Assembly (NCBI RefSeq): GCF_000154985.1
Contig: NZ_DS572687.1
Location: 1 to 64,000, forward strand
DNA length: 64,000 bases
Source of the DNA: Streptococcus infantarius subsp. infantarius ATCC BAA-102
GTDB lineage: Bacteria > Bacillota > Bacilli > Lactobacillales > Streptococcaceae
Direction of reading: 5' to 3'
Positions 63,926 through 64,000 of the stretch are shown one piece after another; within the stretch, counting starts at the first letter, position 1, and every line of letters starts with the position of its first letter. Under the pieces are notes generated by a model. That model did no database searches, was not told the DNA's origin, and was given only the letters and a program-made list of their open reading frames with translations. A program made the translations under genes and the position numbers.

Positions 63926-64000
63926 CTAGATATATTGGCAAGCAACGCCATTTTTATAAGCCATATCGATGATTCCGCCACCTAGGCATTCTTCACCATC
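63926..64000 (-). CDS. Unidentified CDS, C-terminal 24 codons
   Basis: An open frame at the right edge ends with TAG at 63926 and reads ECLGGGIIDMAYKNGVACQY near its end. The start lies beyond the window. I do not recognise it; in related streptococci an uronate-sugar gene precedes the RpiB-like gene, so a sugar-metabolism enzyme is likely. Confidence 0.35.
   Translation of the reverse strand, partial: DGEECLGGGIIDMAYKNGVACQYI

Overview
The window looks like a low-GC Streptococcus chromosome. The evidence is streptococcal gene order (hisS-aspS, rpmF-rpmG, mutS-mutL-ruvA-tag-cinA-recA-spx, rpsD-veg-dnaB-rplI-gdpP, mnmG), Rgg-family regulation, a class C sortase/pilus locus and paired nrdD-nrdG. 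My inference is the S. bovis/equinus complex. At least ten genes or elements carry stops, frameshifts or truncations, which resembles decay-prone, host- or dairy-adapted members such as S. macedonicus; I cannot prove the species from sequence alone.

Layout. 1-450: rpsB start and tRNA-Cys. 598-1551: an LD-carboxypeptidase. 1685-6580: an apparently uncharacterised bacteriocin-like locus. It holds a 71-residue Cys-containing peptide, an ABC ATPase and permease, small membrane proteins, a minimal HExxH membrane protease and an anchored CPWC thioredoxin-like protein. Divergent from these are two tandem SD-bearing short hydrophobic peptides, which converge on an Rgg regulator. 6810-8705: PepO. 8869-11212: a broken pilus locus (sortase C, pilin N-terminal stub, signal peptidase with an amber codon, coiled-coil protein). 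11618-12853: TetR, then a 620-bp regulatory-looking gap with a phased TTGACA array, a small-RNA candidate and a DnaA-box cluster. 12854-16514: anaerobic ribonucleotide reductase genes. 16616-18375: a frameshifted membrane protein and a 42-codon ORF.

18467-40406 is mainly housekeeping: DUF1292-ruvX-ireB, spx, recA, cinA, an MFS exporter, tag, ruvA, mutL, mutS, argR, argS, a broken bacteriocin-immunity gene, an esterase with a CcpA site, two YitT proteins, aspS, hisS, rpmF, rpmG. 40600-48700 is an accessory island: an orphan protein, a frameshifted gene, an ApeA-type HEPN anti-phage gene, a truncated ICE module cut at an IS scar, and several pseudogenes with a lipid kinase and a DUF389 protein. 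48783-50694 is a Gls24/Asp23 envelope-stress operon, followed by a degenerate IS3-family element (50867-52307) and a divergent YhgE/TetR pair.

55990-63001 returns to core genes (rpsD, veg, dnaB, rplI, gdpP, mnmG). The window ends in an RpiB-family sugar-phosphate isomerase gene with an early TGA.

The most interesting candidates are the Rgg/short-peptide/ABC/protease/thioredoxin locus, the orphan regulatory gap at 12.2-12.8 kb, and the ApeA-bearing island.
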